Of a stretch of 64,000 bases of DNA, positions 8,209 through 17,787 are shown piece by piece. Below the pieces are notes generated by a model. It was not told the origin of the DNA. It saw nothing but the letters and a program-made list of their open reading frames with translations, and did no database searches. Both the position numbers and the translations under genes were made by a program. Origin of the DNA: Robiginitalea aurantiaca (GTDB lineage: Bacteria; Bacteroidota; Bacteroidia; Flavobacteriales; Flavobacteriaceae); NCBI RefSeq assembly GCF_030380815.1, contig NZ_JAUDUY010000002.1:434001-498000 (forward strand). The letters are read 5' to 3'. Numbering within the stretch: the stretch's first letter is position 1; the number at the start of each line of letters is the position of its first letter.

Positions 8209-10458
8209 TTAATCTGTGGCAACCTTTATTTTTACCTCCCTGAATATCCGATCTGAGGAGTTTCCGATGTAGAGGCTGTAATCACCAGCTTCCAACTGCC
8301 AATCAGAAATGTCTTCATCGTAATACATAAGACTGGAAACCGGAATATCAATCGTATCCTTCTTTAATTCTCCAGCACCCAGGGCTACTTTATTAAACCC
8401 CTTTAATTCCTTTACGGGCCGGGCTACCCGGGATTTCGGTTTCCCGATGTAGACCTGTACGACCTCAGCGCCGGCCACCGATCCGGTATTCTGTATTTCA
8501 AAAGAGACGGTAATGGTATCCCCTGACCTGTAGTTTTTTCGATCGGTTTTGATTTCAGATACCTTAAAACGGGTATAGGACAGACCAAACCCAAAAGGGA
8601 AGAGGGGCTTTATATCTTGGGTGTCATGCCATCTGTAACCCACAAAAATACCTTCTTCATAAAATTGTTCTTTTTTGATCCCGGGATATGAAGAAGCGCC
8701 GAAACTATGTGCGGCATTATCCTCCAGCTTTACTGGAAATGAAAACGGCAGTTTGCCTGAAGGGCTGATATCTCCGCTTACAATATCCGCCAGGGCATGT
8801 CCTGCCATACTGCCGCCATACCATGCCTGCAGTAGCCCCTTTACATTTGCTATCCAGGGCATTGCCACAGCGTTGCCACTGACGAGAACCACCCCGACAT
8901 TCTCATTGACAGCGATGACCTCTGACAATAACCGGTCCTGACCGAAAGGCAGGTCCATACTCTCCCTGTCCCCGCCTTCACAATCCTGTCTGTGATTTTT
9001 GTTCAGACCCCCGATAAAGAGGACCTTGTCTGCTTTCGCTGCGATTTCGATCGCCTGCTGACGCAGGGAATCTGCATCGTAAGGGGAAGGTTCCACACGG
9101 CCGTATACCGAAGGGCCGGATGCGTATCCCATAGCATGCAGGATAGTGGCCTTTGGAAAGCGCTCGCGCAACCCCTCCAGAGGAGACACCTCTATTTTGG
9201 CTTTCAATTCAGAAGAGCCGCCGCCCAGGGTCATGGAACGGGTGGCATTTTCACCGATCACAGCAATGGTCATTTCAACCTCAGGGTCCAGGGGGAAAAA
9301 CGCCTCTTCATTCTTTAACAATACCATGCCCGATGCAGCCACTTTTCTGGCTACATTCAGGTGTTCCTGATTGTTCATCCTGCCCCTGCCCCGATTCGGG
9401 TTCATAGTCGTGCGAAACATCAGGCGTAAAATGCGTCTTACTTTATCATCCAATACGGATTCAGGCACTTCTCCGGCCTCCAGAGCCTCCAAAAATGGAT
9501 TGGCGAGGTAATAATTGTCATAGGCATTGACAAGGGTTGTTGTCAGTCCGTCCGTACCTGTACCCATCTCCATGTCCAGCCCGTACAGGGCGGCTTCCAT
9601 CGTATTATGGGCGCTTCCCCAGTCGGTAATAACCACACCGTCAAATGCCCAGTCCCCTTTGAGGATTTTGTTGATCAAAAGTTCGTGATGACTGCAATAT
9701 TGCCCGCGAAACTTATTATAGGAGCCCATGACGGACCATACTCCTCCCCTTTCAACAGCAGCCTTAAAAGCGGGGAGATAGATTTCATGCAGCGCCCTGT
9801 CGCTCACCTCCACGTCAACGTAATTCCGCCATTTTTCCTGATTGTTGAGGGCAAAGTGCTTTACACATGCGGCTACCCCATTTTGTTGTACTCCTTTGAT
9901 ATACGGAACGACCATTTCAGAGGCCAGGTAGGGATCTTCCCCCATATATTCAAAATTCCTCCCATTTAAGGGAGTGCGATAGATGTTCACCCCAGGGCCG
10001 AGTAAAACGTCCTTCCGGCGATAGAGTGCCTCTTCTCCCAGACTTACGCCATAGGCATGGGAAAGCGTGGGATCGAAAGTGGCCGCAAGACTGGTCAGGG
10101 CAGGGAAAGCTGTAATCGAATCGTTCGTCCATCCGGCATAACCCCAGTTGTCCCAGTTGATTTCACCCCGAACCCCATGAGGCCCGTCGGACATCCACAC
10201 CTCTGGAATTCCCAGGCGGGCAACTCCAGGGGTGCTAAACTTGGACTGGGCATGGCACATGGCCACTTTTTCTTCAAGGGTTAGTTGGGTCAGGATTTCT
10301 TCGATGGACTTATCTACATCCTTCATTTTATCAATATTTAAAGAGCTGCTATCTGAATATTCTGGCGTTTGGGCATTCGATACCTGCAGACTTAATAACA
10401 GTGCGGCAAAAGGCACTGCCTTCAGGATCGAAAAGGCCGGTCTGGAGAAAAAAAGCAT
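8209..10458 (-). CDS. Glycoside hydrolase family 3 beta-glucosidase
   Basis: 749 aa with an N-terminal signal peptide ('ILKAVPFAALLLSLQVSNAQ'), so probably periplasmic. The GH3 N-terminal barrel shows 'VAACVKHFALNNQE' (the KH motif) and 'DGVVITDWGSAHNT', with nucleophile D279. The C-terminal sandwich follows, and the final ~110 residues are a fibronectin-III-like domain ('AGAEVVQVYIGKP'). Length and order match BglX-type beta-glucosidases that release glucose from the non-reducing ends of beta-gluco-oligosaccharides. It is the third gene of a minus-strand unit with a sugar porter and a GH94 enzyme. In Listeria innocua a GH3 enzyme encoded beside a GH94 oligoglucan phosphorylase acts on beta-1,2-linked glucosides, which is a plausible but unproven specificity here. 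Confidence 0.88.
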   Translation of the reverse strand: MLFFSRPAFSILKAVPFAALLLSLQVSNAQTPEYSDSSSLNIDKMKDVDKSIEEILTQLTLEEKVAMCHAQSKFSTPGVARLGIPEVWMSDGPHGVRGEINWDNWGYAGWTNDSITAFPALTSLAATFDPTLSHAYGVSLGEEALYRRKDVLLGPGVNIYRTPLNGRNFEYMGEDPYLASEMVVPYIKGVQQNGVAACVKHFALNNQEKWRNYVDVEVSDRALHEIYLPAFKAAVERGGVWSVMGSYNKFRGQYCSHHELLINKILKGDWAFDGVVITDWGSAHNTMEAALYGLDMEMGTGTDGLTTTLVNAYDNYYLANPFLEALEAGEVPESVLDDKVRRILRLMFRTTMNPNRGRGRMNNQEHLNVARKVAASGMVLLKNEEAFFPLDPEVEMTIAVIGENATRSMTLGGGSSELKAKIEVSPLEGLRERFPKATILHAMGYASGPSVYGRVEPSPYDADSLRQQAIEIAAKADKVLFIGGLNKNHRQDCEGGDRESMDLPFGQDRLLSEVIAVNENVGVVLVSGNAVAMPWIANVKGLLQAWYGGSMAGHALADIVSGDISPSGKLPFSFPVKLEDNAAHSFGASSYPGIKKEQFYEEGIFVGYRWHDTQDIKPLFPFGFGLSYTRFKVSEIKTDRKNYRSGDTITVSFEIQNTGSVAGAEVVQVYIGKPKSRVARPVKELKGFNKVALGAGELKKDTIDIPVSSLMYYDEDISDWQLEAGDYSLYIGNSSDRIFREVKIKVATD

Positions 10459-10536
10459 TTTAAGGTGTTTTAGTTCGGGAGAAGAAGTAATCTCTTCTCC
10501 TGCGTTATTCCGGTGTTTATGGACTTCTGCCCTGGA

Positions 10537-13500
10537 TTATACTTTAATTCCAACATTAAGCCGCTGTATTTTACCTGTTCTCCTAAAAATAGCATCGCTC
10601 TGTGAGGCTCCAAGGTGAGCGGTCTTCTGGGTTTCCACAGTCCCATCCGATAGATGGATTTCCAAATAAGGTTCTTCGCTAAAGCAATATACCACGGGAA
10701 CCTGGCAATAGGTAAAGGCAAGGGCCTTTTCCGGTACCTCTATGGTCTGAACCCGATTCCGGACATCCACATAATCAAAAGTCCGGGGTTTAGTGAGAAA
10801 TTCCTCTGGCTGGAGCAGTCCGGAGCCAAAATGTATACACCCCTCTGCGACCTGCACTCCGAGTTCGGCCATACGAACGAGAATATCCTCCTTGACCTGA
10901 CCCGTCATGCCGGGCTGTTGTGCTCCCCGATGTGCAGGAGTGTGCGAATAGGGATCGGTTGGAAATGCGCCATACAGCTGTGGAGGCTTATGCACACCGA
11001 TTCCTTCGTTGATTTGCCGGTAATGTTCCAGAAGCCCCTTGCAGGTCTGGGAATCTACCTTTGAATTGAGCGCCTTTATACAACATTCCTGTGCCGCCAG
11101 GGCAAGTTTTGAGACCATATGCCAGTAGATGGAACCCAGACCTTCGTAACCAAAGAAGGTTCCCGACCTACCCGTAAAGGATTTATGGTCAAACACGGCT
11201 TCAAAAATCTCCAGGATCAGTTCCCGTTGTTCTGAAACCTGGCTGTGGTATTGCTCAGGCAAATCGGAAAGGGCCTTATCCAGGCTTTTGGCATTGTTGA
11301 AACTGCCATTGAAATGATAGTTTCCGGCAACATCTTTTTCAATAACCTGACGGTTCCCATCCGACAAGAGTTTGAGCAGGAGCGACGACTTCCCTACCTG
11401 GTCATCAGGGATTTTGTTTTTGTCCACAAACCTGGGCAAGTCTTTATCCGGGTAAAGGATATAGCTATTCTGATCTTTGCGGTAAAGCGCACTCTTTCGA
11501 AGCGCATCCAGGACCTCCAGGGCCTGTTCCGGATTCAGGGCACCCGAACTGAGGACAGCCACCTGCCCTTCCAGCATTTCACTCAGGTGGGCTACCGAAA
11601 TGGAGTCCTCCCCGGAAACGGTCATCAGGTTATAGGAATGATAGAGTTTATCAGGGCGCTGGTTCGCTCTAATAGCATGGTCTGCAAAGGAAGACATGAC
11701 CCTGGTAAAATCTTTAAGATCAGCGGTTGAGATCTTATTTTTTACACCTGAAAATCCGTGATCGTAGACCTGGGTGCGATACCGGCACGCTGCCTTGCCC
11801 AGGGCATCGACAATGTCCTTGCGCACTGTATCTGAAATCGGGCCATTGAGAGCTCCTTCATACTTTTGCAGCCCTTGGGTAACCTCCTTAAAAAAACGTT
11901 CCAGCTCCTCAGAAATAGTCACATTTTCGAGCTGATAAGTCTCGAGTACCCCTTCGAGGTAACTGAGAAAACGCTTCAGGTAGTACAAGGTGACCATAGA
12001 GACACCATTGCCGACCAACGCATTGTTGGCGTCGTTCCATTCCGGTCGCTGGGTGTTCAGCCATATCCCTGCCTCAGGGATAAAATTGGATGCCTTGGCC
12101 AGAAGGGTGGCGAGTAATTTTTCCACCAAGTTTACCCGGTAGGGTGCGTCCTGGAATTGTATTAATGTACCATCGGCGCCCATCTGCTCCTTCCGCCTGG
12201 AAATCTCCTGTTCGAGTTCATGATTGAAATCAATCGTATCCTTCGGATTATTAAGGATGTCTTTATATGGCTTAATTCTGTAGGGCACATTGGCATAGAC
12301 AAATAGATCCCGATCCCAGTAGCTCAGGAGACGACCGGGATAATACGCCTCGATAAACTCAAGGAATTTCAGAAGGTATATCAATTGGTGATCTCCCCAA
12401 TACCCAATGTACGACCATGGGTCATCAGGCTCAATAACTTCCCAGTCGATCCCCGACTTGGTAATTCGATAGGGGTTATAACCATCAAAAGTGGAGGCAT
12501 TGAGAAACTTATGGATCATCCCGTCGATAAACTCCGGATAGGCATGGGCCAAAGCCTCCCAGTTCTGGAAGATATCCCTCCAGTTTCCCTCATAGTCCAG
12601 TATTTTTGATCCGTCCTTTTCACTTTGGGTGTTGATTGAAAAACGGTTCCATGGCCGGCTGGGATCCCCGTGCCGCCTGCTGAATTTTAAGGGCAGGTAT
12701 TCACAGGCAAGCCGAAAGAAATCGGGATCTGCAGTTTTGGTTAGCTCCCGTAAATCAAAAAGTGTAAAGGTATCTGGCAATGCCTGTAGCCGATCTTCCT
12801 GTTCTTTATAAACCCCTGAATTGGCATGCCGCAGGTAGGTGGTAAAATCACGTTTTTCAATCTCGTAATTCTGATCGAATATCCCGCCGCGCATAATATT
12901 GTACATGGTGTTGGCGTAATGCCTGGTAATGCGCAGCTGGTCCCGTGTAAGTTGCAGGCCATCTGCAGCCGCAGTCAACCCGATCAGGCGCCGTGTCCCC
13001 TGCCTGATGTCTTCCAGAACACGGAGCTGCAGGGCCTCAGGGTCGGTGAGATCCTCAAGGAGTCCTTCAATATCCGAAGGCCCCTGATTCACATTTGCTA
13101 CCAGCATCCAGTGGTGCTCCTGTTTCGGGGGAAGGGACAGCTCTGCCCCGATAAAATACGCCCCCTTTTCTCCTCGGATGTCTGTCTCTGAGGTCATTTT
13201 CAATCCTGATCGAAAGGCATCGAGTTGCATGGATGAAATCAGGTAGTAAGGGTCCTTAAGTCCAACGGACCAGGCCACATTTGCCTTCAAAGATTCACTG
13301 GGCTCTGCCTTATCCACAATGATCGCGCTCAGGCTATATATTCCAAGACCTGCTTCCGGCTGTAATTCACTTTTTTTATAGGCATCCACCAAATTGCTTC
13401 TGCTGTTCTGCAGGTCAGTGGTCACCCCATAGGGCAGGATATTCTGCAAACCGTCCAGCAGGTGCACGTTCACACTGGTATTCCCGTGGTTCATCAGGCT

Positions 13501-13986
13501 TGCCTTTTTAGCAAAACCAAACAGATTGGTCGAATTCCATTGGTACCTCAAGGTAAGGCCCAGGTCCGAATTGACCTCTTCAAAAATTACTTTGTTGCAA
13601 TAGGCATTTTTATAGAGGTTACGTCGTATGGAATAGGCGCCTGTTTGTCGTTCGGAAAAGGGTTCCCACAAAAACGTCTTCCCATCTTTCTCAAGTCGCA
13701 GCAGTGTTTTACTACCCGTAATTTCGGCGCTCTCTGTAATCTTGTCATCCGTGTAATATGGAAAAAGTGCAAATTCGCTGTTCTTCCGTCCGGCTGTCAA
13801 CCCCCCATTACTCGAAATAAACATCCAGTGATTGGAGTCGCTGACGATGCTCATAAAAAAAGGCCGCATTAAATCACTATTGGCTATTTTATAGAAGACC
13901 TCACCTTCCAGCTCAATCTGACTGCCCTGAACCTCACCCTCATTGGGATGATACTCATTTTTTCCCACAAAAATTTTTTCACTCAT
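10537..13986 (-). CDS. GH94-family phosphorylase-like protein, resembling 1,2-beta-oligoglucan phosphorylase
   Basis: 1149 aa with no signal peptide, so cytosolic. Layout: an N-terminal beta-sandwich of about 300 residues ('NHWMFISSNGGLTAGRKNSEF'-type core), then a long (alpha/alpha)6 barrel. The catalytic region of GH94 phosphorylases is recognisable as 'PEWNDANNALVG', with D652 the probable proton donor. At well over 1000 aa it is longer than cellobiose phosphorylase (~800 aa) but close to the characterised Listeria innocua 1,2-beta-oligoglucan phosphorylase, whose catalytic segment it resembles as I remember it. The expected reaction is phosphorolysis of a beta-oligoglucan to glucose 1-phosphate. 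It lies between the sugar porter and the GH3 gene with gaps of 119 and 78 bases. Cellobionate or other GH94 specificities remain possible. Confidence 0.72.
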   Translation of the reverse strand: MSEKIFVGKNEYHPNEGEVQGSQIELEGEVFYKIANSDLMRPFFMSIVSDSNHWMFISSNGGLTAGRKNSEFALFPYYTDDKITESAEITGSKTLLRLEKDGKTFLWEPFSERQTGAYSIRRNLYKNAYCNKVIFEEVNSDLGLTLRYQWNSTNLFGFAKKASLMNHGNTSVNVHLLDGLQNILPYGVTTDLQNSRSNLVDAYKKSELQPEAGLGIYSLSAIIVDKAEPSESLKANVAWSVGLKDPYYLISSMQLDAFRSGLKMTSETDIRGEKGAYFIGAELSLPPKQEHHWMLVANVNQGPSDIEGLLEDLTDPEALQLRVLEDIRQGTRRLIGLTAAADGLQLTRDQLRITRHYANTMYNIMRGGIFDQNYEIEKRDFTTYLRHANSGVYKEQEDRLQALPDTFTLFDLRELTKTADPDFFRLACEYLPLKFSRRHGDPSRPWNRFSINTQSEKDGSKILDYEGNWRDIFQNWEALAHAYPEFIDGMIHKFLNASTFDGYNPYRITKSGIDWEVIEPDDPWSYIGYWGDHQLIYLLKFLEFIEAYYPGRLLSYWDRDLFVYANVPYRIKPYKDILNNPKDTIDFNHELEQEISRRKEQMGADGTLIQFQDAPYRVNLVEKLLATLLAKASNFIPEAGIWLNTQRPEWNDANNALVGNGVSMVTLYYLKRFLSYLEGVLETYQLENVTISEELERFFKEVTQGLQKYEGALNGPISDTVRKDIVDALGKAACRYRTQVYDHGFSGVKNKISTADLKDFTRVMSSFADHAIRANQRPDKLYHSYNLMTVSGEDSISVAHLSEMLEGQVAVLSSGALNPEQALEVLDALRKSALYRKDQNSYILYPDKDLPRFVDKNKIPDDQVGKSSLLLKLLSDGNRQVIEKDVAGNYHFNGSFNNAKSLDKALSDLPEQYHSQVSEQRELILEIFEAVFDHKSFTGRSGTFFGYEGLGSIYWHMVSKLALAAQECCIKALNSKVDSQTCKGLLEHYRQINEGIGVHKPPQLYGAFPTDPYSHTPAHRGAQQPGMTGQVKEDILVRMAELGVQVAEGCIHFGSGLLQPEEFLTKPRTFDYVDVRNRVQTIEVPEKALAFTYCQVPVVYCFSEEPYLEIHLSDGTVETQKTAHLGASQSDAIFRRTGKIQRLNVGIKV

Positions 13987-14105
13987 AAGTAATTGTATTG
14001 TGAACCTTTCCTGGCACCGGATTACACGATCCGAACCGGGTATTTGCCCCTATCTGTTTACAGCGAATCGGAAAGCCCGGTTAAAACCTGTGTCAGGCAG
14101 GTCCC

Positions 14106-15644
14106 TTATTTTCGTATTAATAATTCTTCAACCTCTTCCAGGCTCCTTCCTTTGGTTTCAATCACATAGCGCTTTACGAACAGGATGGCGCAGAAAGAAA
14201 AGACGGCATAGATCAGGAATGTCATTGTTGGTCCCAGATTGGACAGTTCCCAGGGGAAAACCTGGGTCACTGAAAAACTTACCAGGGAGTTGAAAAAGCC
14301 CACCACCGAAATCGCTATCCCTTTAATCTTACTCGGGAAGATTTCAGAAATAAGCGTCCACATGACGGGACCCAAAGAAATGGCAAAGGAAGCTACATAC
14401 AACAAGATAGCAATAAGCACCAGGGTTGCATTAATGTCGATAAAATTCGTGATTTCATTCCGCCTGAAGGCCAAAAACTGCTCCTGGTCCAGCCGTGTTT
14501 CCACAGCCTCAAACAATTCGGCCTGTCCGGAGTATGTAGTCCCTTTTAAATCGGACAACGCATTGCCGATTTCAATATCACTGACCTTGGCAAGTGTCGC
14601 TTCATCAAAGACATAACTCGCATTATTAAAGGCAAAGGTTGCCATCAGAAGGGCAATGGTCATACATGTCGTACCGATGAGCAGTAAGGGCTTCCGACCC
14701 AATTTATCGATAAGCCAAATAGCGACCAGGGTGAATATTAAATTTGTCAGCCCTACTACGATAGCCTGCAAAAATGAGGAGTCGGTACTTCCCCCGGCCT
14801 GTTCAAAAATGGTCGGCGCATAATAGAATATGGCATTAATCCCGGTGATTTGCTGAAAAAAAGCAATCCCCAGCGCGATAATCATGATTGTCGCATATTT
14901 GGATTTGAGAAGATCCGACAGTTTCCCTTTTACCTCTTTTCTGTCAATTCCCCTCTGTATCTCCTCAATGGTAGCATCCGCATAGGACTCGCCGCCAATT
15001 TTGGTGAGTATCTTGCGGGCAAGCGCAATATTATTGACCTTTTGGATCAGCCACCGGGGACTCTTGGGCACCGTAAAAAGCGCCAGGAAATAGATCAGGG
15101 CCGGAACGGCCTCTACCCCCAGCATCCATCGCCAGGCTTCCCCTTCCATATTGACCAGAAAATAATTGGAAAAATACGCCACTGAGATACCAATTACGAT
15201 ATTCAACTGGTTGAAGGATACCAGACTCCCGCGTAATTTTGGTGGAGCTATTTCGGCTATGTAAACCGGTGCGATCAATATCGCCCCCCCGATTCCAATT
15301 CCCCCGATAATCCGGGCGATAATGAATTCTGTATATCCGGTTGCCAGGGCAGACCAGGTAGCTGAAATTGTAAATAGGGCAGCCACAAGGATCAAGACGC
15401 GCTTCCTCCCGAATCGATCACTTAACGGACCCGCTAATAGATTCCCTGCCATGGCGCCAAAGACCACGCATCCCACAGAAAAACCGAGCATCCATTCCGT
15501 CATATCGAAATAGAGGGTTATTCCACGGACTGCCCCGGAGATGACCGCACTGTCAAAGCCGAGTAAAAAGCCGCCAAGGGCAACGATCAGACTGATCAGC
15601 ACCGTATAGGACTTATTCATTTTGACGACAGTTTCTGTTTGCAT
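14106..15644 (-). CDS. MFS sugar porter (XylE/GalP-type sugar:H+ symporter)
   Basis: 512 aa with twelve predicted membrane helices. Sugar-porter signatures are present: 'GFLLGFDSAVISGA' in helix 1, 'GPLSDRFGRKRVL' in loop 2-3, 'PKSPRWLIQK' at the end of the first half, 'QQITGINAIFYYAP' in helix 7, 'DKLGRKPLLLIG' in loop 8-9 and 'ETKGRSLEEVEEL' at the C-terminus. An insertion of about 60 residues with acidic character lies in the second half (around residues 350-410), a feature of many Bacteroidota family members. It would import a mono- or disaccharide by proton symport. It is the first gene of the unit with the GH94 and GH3 enzymes and has a good -7 element upstream. Confidence 0.88.
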   Translation of the reverse strand: MQTETVVKMNKSYTVLISLIVALGGFLLGFDSAVISGAVRGITLYFDMTEWMLGFSVGCVVFGAMAGNLLAGPLSDRFGRKRVLILVAALFTISATWSALATGYTEFIIARIIGGIGIGGAILIAPVYIAEIAPPKLRGSLVSFNQLNIVIGISVAYFSNYFLVNMEGEAWRWMLGVEAVPALIYFLALFTVPKSPRWLIQKVNNIALARKILTKIGGESYADATIEEIQRGIDRKEVKGKLSDLLKSKYATIMIIALGIAFFQQITGINAIFYYAPTIFEQAGGSTDSSFLQAIVVGLTNLIFTLVAIWLIDKLGRKPLLLIGTTCMTIALLMATFAFNNASYVFDEATLAKVSDIEIGNALSDLKGTTYSGQAELFEAVETRLDQEQFLAFRRNEITNFIDINATLVLIAILLYVASFAISLGPVMWTLISEIFPSKIKGIAISVVGFFNSLVSFSVTQVFPWELSNLGPTMTFLIYAVFSFCAILFVKRYVIETKGRSLEEVEELLIRK

Positions 15645-15693
15645 GGGAAGGAGGTTTTTAACTTGGTGGGTTGCTAAATCCTTTAGTATTTTT

Positions 15694-15701
15694 CAAACGT
15701 A
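15694..15701 (-). promoter_or_regulatory. Putative -7 element (TAnnTTTG) for the sugar-porter/GH94/GH3 unit
   Basis: On the minus strand the octamer reads TACGTTTG, an exact match to the Bacteroidota -7 consensus TAnnTTTG, about 50 bases before the porter start. No TTG is found 19 bases further upstream, so the -33 part is weak. Confidence 0.4.
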
Positions 15702-15708
15702 AAAAGGC

Positions 15709-15737
15709 AAAAAAAAAGCATGTGGTTTCAACATGCT
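15709..15737 (-). terminator. Rho-independent terminator downstream of clpS
   Basis: A 7-bp stem (AGCATGT / ACATGCT at 15717-15723 and 15731-15737) with a 7-base loop is followed on the minus strand by a run of T. It lies 49 bases after the clpS stop codon and ends the DUF1599-to-clpS transcript. Confidence 0.7.
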
Positions 15738-15785
15738 TCCCAATTCAGTGACCTTCATGGGACTGAAGTTTCAGAGCTATTCAAA

Positions 15786-16061
15786 CTACAGGATTTCGGC
15801 GCTCAAACCCGCCTGCAACAGTCGCGTGCAACGGGGTTTTAAATCGGTGATCTCTCCAGTCTTTACAGTACATTTCCCGTTGTAATGCACAATCAGGGAA
15901 CATTGCTCTGCCTGTTCCGGAGAGTGCTCACACACATCGATCAGGGTCTGAATTACATGGTCGAAGGTGTTAACGTCGTCATTAAAAAGTACAATCTCAT
16001 TGAGATCCTGCTCTTTTTCATCTACCAAAAGGGATTCTTCTAAGCGTTCTTTCGTACTCAT
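15786..16061 (-). CDS. clpS: ATP-dependent Clp protease adaptor ClpS
   Basis: 91 aa from the ATG at 16061; the frame is open 15 codons further upstream, but the family normally begins close to the 'KEQDLNEIVLFNDDVNTFDHVI' segment and the extra residues are not conserved. ClpS docks on the ClpA/C N-domain and delivers N-degron substrates. The NDDVNTF core that forms the binding pocket for the N-terminal residue is intact, and 'CSLIVHYNGKC' corresponds to the conserved Q/A-x-x-V-H-x-x-G-x segment. It is the last gene of the run from DUF1599 through prmA, 113 bases after prmA, and is followed by a clear terminator. Confidence 0.9.
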   Translation of the reverse strand: MSTKERLEESLLVDEKEQDLNEIVLFNDDVNTFDHVIQTLIDVCEHSPEQAEQCSLIVHYNGKCTVKTGEITDLKPRCTRLLQAGLSAEIL

Positions 16062-16174
16062 ATTGAAAGGCTTTGTTACGAATATAGTAAATTTTTTCGG
16101 CGCCACCGACCTGTGAAGTACGGGTTTTTCCCGAGTGGAAAATCTGTTTGATTTAAGGCCGATTTACCTGTGCG

Positions 16175-17011
16175 CTATTTCTTTTCCAGGTGGGCAGCCG
16201 TCCATAAATCGGATTCTCTTGAACTACTAAATGCCAGGCCATGTAAGTGGGCCACTTTTTTAAGATGCGCCAGATCTTCCCTGTAAAAACCACTGATAAG
16301 CAGGGAGCCTCCCATTTGAAGGCCAGCCGATAATTCCGGCATGAGTTCTTCGAGGGCATTCCTGTTGATATTTGCCAGAATAACATCAAAATCCCTGCCG
16401 GCCACAACCTCCACCGAGCCCTGTAAAACTTCAATTCCCTCCTGCTGATTCCGATGGGCGTTCTCCACGGCATTCTCAAAGGACCATGGGTCGATATCTA
16501 TTGCCGTTACCGCTTTAGCTCCCAACATTCCACACAGTATTGCGAGGACCCCGGTGCCCGTACCTACGTCCAGCACAGATGTATCCGAAATCTGGAGATC
16601 CAGAAGATAATCCAGCATCAGGCGGGTGGTCTGATGATGGCCCGTCCCAAAACTCATTTTCGGCGATATAACGATGTCATAGGTGATGTTTTCAGGGGGT
16701 TGGGCATGAAAGGGTGCCCGGACCATGCATTTGTCCCTTACTGTTATCGGAGTGTAATCGCGCTCCCAGACCGCATTCCAATTTTCGGGCTCCACGACCT
16801 CCCACCGATGGGTTAACGTCCAGAGCGCACTGTTCAAATACGGAAGCTCCAGAAAGGCGGCTTCATCCCATTGGGATTCCTGAATATAGGCCTTTAAACC
16901 TGTTTGGGTTTCTTCAAAACTCTCAAAACCCAGTTCGGAAAGCGCAGCGATAAAAATATCGGTAGCCGGCTGCAACGGATGCATTTCCAGGGTACACCGG
17001 ACGTAGTTCAT
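16175..17011 (-). CDS. prmA: Ribosomal protein L11 methyltransferase
   Basis: 278 aa. PrmA trimethylates ribosomal protein L11 using S-adenosylmethionine. The SAM-binding motif I 'VLDVGTGTGVLAI' lies near residue 142, preceded by 'KMSFGTGHHQTTRLML', which is diagnostic of PrmA, and followed by 'DVILANINRNAL' (the N-P/N-x-x motif region) and 'LLISGFYREDL'. The N-terminal ~80 residues form the L11-recognition domain. It is translated 11 bases after tpiA in the same operon, an arrangement with clpS downstream that recurs in this phylum. Confidence 0.93.
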   Translation of the reverse strand: MNYVRCTLEMHPLQPATDIFIAALSELGFESFEETQTGLKAYIQESQWDEAAFLELPYLNSALWTLTHRWEVVEPENWNAVWERDYTPITVRDKCMVRAPFHAQPPENITYDIVISPKMSFGTGHHQTTRLMLDYLLDLQISDTSVLDVGTGTGVLAILCGMLGAKAVTAIDIDPWSFENAVENAHRNQQEGIEVLQGSVEVVAGRDFDVILANINRNALEELMPELSAGLQMGGSLLISGFYREDLAHLKKVAHLHGLAFSSSRESDLWTAAHLEKK

Positions 17012-17022
17012 TGGAGAAAATC

Positions 17023-17775
17023 TTAGTCAAATGCCTTTATAATGGCTACAAAATCCGCTGCATTCAATGCCGCCCCGCCGATAAGGCCGCCATCTACGTC
17101 TTTTTTGGAAAAGATTTCTTTGGCATTTCCGGGCTTCACACTTCCCCCATATAGAATGGATACGGATTCTGCAGTAGCTTCTGAGAAGGCTGCGGCCAGA
17201 CGCTGTCGGATAAACGCATGCATTTCCTGAGCCTGTTCCGGGGAAGCAGTTTCACCAGTCCCGATGGCCCAAACAGGCTCATAAGCCAGGATGATTTGAT
17301 TCCATGCACTCTCAGGCAGGTTGAATAAGGCCCGACTAAGCTGGCGTTCCACAACTTCAAAGTGTTTCCCTGCCTTTCGGTCGGCCAGTTCTTCCCCAAA
17401 GCAAAAGATCACCCGCATATCTTTCTCAAGGGCTTTGGCTACTTTTTTCTCGAGAAGTTCATCGGTTTCATGAAAGTATGCCCTGCGCTCAGAATGCCCG
17501 AGGATGACCGTTTGAATCCCAATCGAGCGAAGCATATCCGCGGAGATTTCACCTGTATATGCCCCACTGTCTTCAAAATGCATGTTCTGAGCGACGGCTT
17601 CAATGCGAATACCATTGAGCTGATCCACGGCCGATTCCAGGTTTACAAAGGTGGGGGCAACCATCACAAGTGCTCCGGTCTGGGGTAATTCCGCAATCAG
17701 ATCGGATAATAGCGCTTTGGTACCCGCTTTATCCATATTCATTTTCCAGTTGCCTGCTACGATTTTTGTCCTCAT
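17023..17775 (-). CDS. tpiA: Triosephosphate isomerase
   Basis: 250 aa, full length for the family. The active-site residues are all in place: K11 in 'AGNWKMN', H94 in 'ILGHSERR', E166 in 'AYEPVWAIGTG', and the phosphate-binding 'ILYGGSVKP' and 'GGLIGGAAL' loops near the end. It interconverts dihydroxyacetone phosphate and glyceraldehyde 3-phosphate in glycolysis and gluconeogenesis. It sits 12 bases after the DoxX-type gene and 11 bases before prmA, so is part of one transcript. Confidence 0.97.
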   Translation of the reverse strand: MRTKIVAGNWKMNMDKAGTKALLSDLIAELPQTGALVMVAPTFVNLESAVDQLNGIRIEAVAQNMHFEDSGAYTGEISADMLRSIGIQTVILGHSERRAYFHETDELLEKKVAKALEKDMRVIFCFGEELADRKAGKHFEVVERQLSRALFNLPESAWNQIILAYEPVWAIGTGETASPEQAQEMHAFIRQRLAAAFSEATAESVSILYGGSVKPGNAKEIFSKKDVDGGLIGGAALNAADFVAIIKAFD

Positions 17776-17787
17776 GAGACTATGTAT

